The position numbers and the translations under genes are program-made. This document shows positions 31,360 through 32,234 of a stretch of DNA of 32,234 nucleotides, piece by piece; the first letter of the stretch is position 1, and each line of letters opens with the position of its first letter. The notes below the pieces were generated by a model. That model was not told where the DNA came from and did not search any database. It saw only the letters and a program-made list of their open reading frames with translations. This DNA comes from Planctomycetota bacterium (GTDB lineage: Bacteria; Planctomycetota; Brocadiia; Brocadiales; Brocadiaceae), in contig JACRII010000010.1 in assembly GCA_016235875.1 (NCBI GenBank), positions 1 to 32,234 on the forward strand, in the 5' to 3' direction.

Positions 31360-32229
31360 TCATTTCGTCTTTTTCAATACAATTTCAAGTTCTTCCTGTT
31401 GTCCTTCTCCCAGTGTTACCTTCTGTTTGTTTCTCTTATAACCTTTTTTATTTGCAATGATTACGTAAGTATCTGCTTCCAGATCAGTGAATTCAAAGAA
31501 ACCATCGGCATCGGTGTAAACTACCTCGCTAAACTTTGTTTTTATTCCTCTGATCTTTACCTTTACTGATTCAAGTGGTTCACCATTGATGTCTATAACA
31601 CTGCCAGATATTGCAGCGATTACTATGGGTTCCATGATAATTACATCAAGATCCGCCTCTGTCTGTCCTTCTGTAATGCTTATATCCTGAGTTTTGATTT
31701 GGTAACCTTCGAACTCAAACGTAAGTGCGTAATCACCAGCCGGGACATTTTCGAATTGGAAAAAGCCATCTACGTCTGTCGAGGTTTCACCTGAATAATT
31801 AACTCCATTAATGGTTACAACAACCCCTTCCAACACGTTTTCATCAGGATCGGTTACAAATCCAAAGACGGAAGCCCCACCTGGAGCGGTTTCTGGTTGT
31901 AATAAGAAAGCAACTTGAGTAGCTGCGCCCGCCTCTACCGTTACGGGCTGAGGGGATGGAGTATAACCTGTTGCTGACGCTATTAGTGTATAATTTCCGG
32001 CAGGTACTTCTAATACAAAACTACCATCCGGTCCGGTCGCGGTTAAATATCCACCTGGATCGGTTGATACCGTAGCATCGGCAATGCCAGCTAAACTCAC
32101 CGCATCTACGACATTACCTGTGATGACACCCGTTGCAGGCGGTGTCGGCTCCGGCGTGGGCTCTTGTCCGTAAGTGGTACGGTGATTTACCACCAGACAC
32201 ACCATAATGAATAAAAAAAATGCAACCAA
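31360..32229 (-). CDS. Exported triple carboxypeptidase-regulatory-like (Ig-fold) protein, 5' end uncertain
   Basis: At least 289 aa. Hydrophobic N-terminus FFLFIMVCLVVN (signal-like), then a Pro/Thr-rich linker, then three CarboxypepD_reg (PF13620-like) repeats of about 75 aa (residues 36-115, 116-205 and 206-289). Each begins G-V-hydrophobic-D (ITGNVVDA, VFGFVTDP, ISGSVIDI). Each contains the DG-F-F/V and PAG-Y signature (DGSFVLEVPAGNY, DGFFQFENVPAGDY, DGFFEFTDLEADTY). Such domains are extracellular and bind carbohydrate or structure other proteins. The first start in the window is TTG at 32229, only a few bases from the window end, so the true N-terminus may lie outside. Function unknown. 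Confidence 0.88.
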   Translation of the reverse strand: MVAFFLFIMVCLVVNHRTTYGQEPTPEPTPPATGVITGNVVDAVSLAGIADATVSTDPGGYLTATGPDGSFVLEVPAGNYTLIASATGYTPSPQPVTVEAGAATQVAFLLQPETAPGGASVFGFVTDPDENVLEGVVVTINGVNYSGETSTDVDGFFQFENVPAGDYALTFEFEGYQIKTQDISITEGQTEADLDVIIMEPIVIAAISGSVIDINGEPLESVKVKIRGIKTKFSEVVYTDADGFFEFTDLEADTYVIIANKKGYKRNKQKVTLGEGQQEELEIVLKKTK

Positions 32230-32234
32230 TGGAG

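Noticed and set aside
1-32234. CRISPR arrays, tRNA or rRNA genes
   Set aside because: No regularly spaced repeats and no cloverleaf or rRNA-like sequence noticed on either strand.

Overview
The window looks like a chromosomal segment of a Gram-negative environmental bacterium with moderate-to-low GC. The most likely source is an anammox planctomycete of the Brocadia/Kuenenia/Jettenia group. This is an inference from gene content: tiny exported MLKKFG...AMAEEKK peptides, ThyX, KhtTU, several NtrC-type regulators and abundant decayed mobile DNA. No rRNA, tRNA or other marker gene is present to prove it.

Layout. 1-3.1 kb: a minus-strand cobalt/nickel ECF importer operon (cbiM-cbiN-like-cbiQ-cbiO) behind a cobalamin riboswitch with an intrinsic terminator. 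3.4-5.95 kb: MltA lytic transglycosylase, then a sigma70-driven pair of a Cys-rich-N-terminus hemerythrin protein and a small Cys protein. 5.96-7.0 kb: a BON lipoprotein and a partner of unknown function. 7.1-12.6 kb: an accessory island. It holds a full-length MetE-core/UROD-like gene and a truncated copy of it, separated by a PIN toxin with a short antitoxin-like ORF and by a decayed integron-like cassette. Next comes an Xre-ImmA/DUF4411 toxin-antitoxin-like pair bracketed by two fragments of a REP-associated (RAYT/IS200-like) transposase. 12.6-15.5 kb: MFS transporter, thiL, tsaE. 15.5-19.8 kb: two tiny exported peptide genes with near-identical leaders, then a GlrK-lipoprotein-GlrR (QseEGF-like) signalling operon. 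20.3-24.5 kb: a second PAS kinase/NtrC pair, MarC and an LPG-synthase-like membrane protein. 24.6-28 kb: a parvulin PPIase, two unknown proteins and a radical SAM protein. 28-32.2 kb: KhtU/KhtT K+/H+ antiporter, cobO-type corrinoid adenosyltransferase, thyX, and a triple carboxypeptidase-regulatory-repeat protein cut by or close to the window edge.

The most interesting system is at 15.58-16.38 kb. Two tiny secreted peptides share an almost identical signal peptide and 5' leader hairpin, but their mature parts are unrelated: one is Cys/His-rich, the other is purely Glu/Lys. The upstream gene has a near-consensus sigma54 promoter (GG-N10-GC). Two matching 18-bp dyads lie 73 bp apart upstream, with a third degenerate copy 21 bp further on, which is the geometry of NtrC-type enhancer sites. 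The gene directly upstream encodes an NtrC-type activator. This suggests a sigma54-controlled peptide regulon next to its own two-component system.

Links between regions: B12 economy recurs (riboswitch-controlled Co/Ni import, CobO adenosyltransferase, a MetE-core protein). Envelope maintenance and signalling also recur (MltA, GlrK/GlrR-like system, PPIase, BON lipoprotein).
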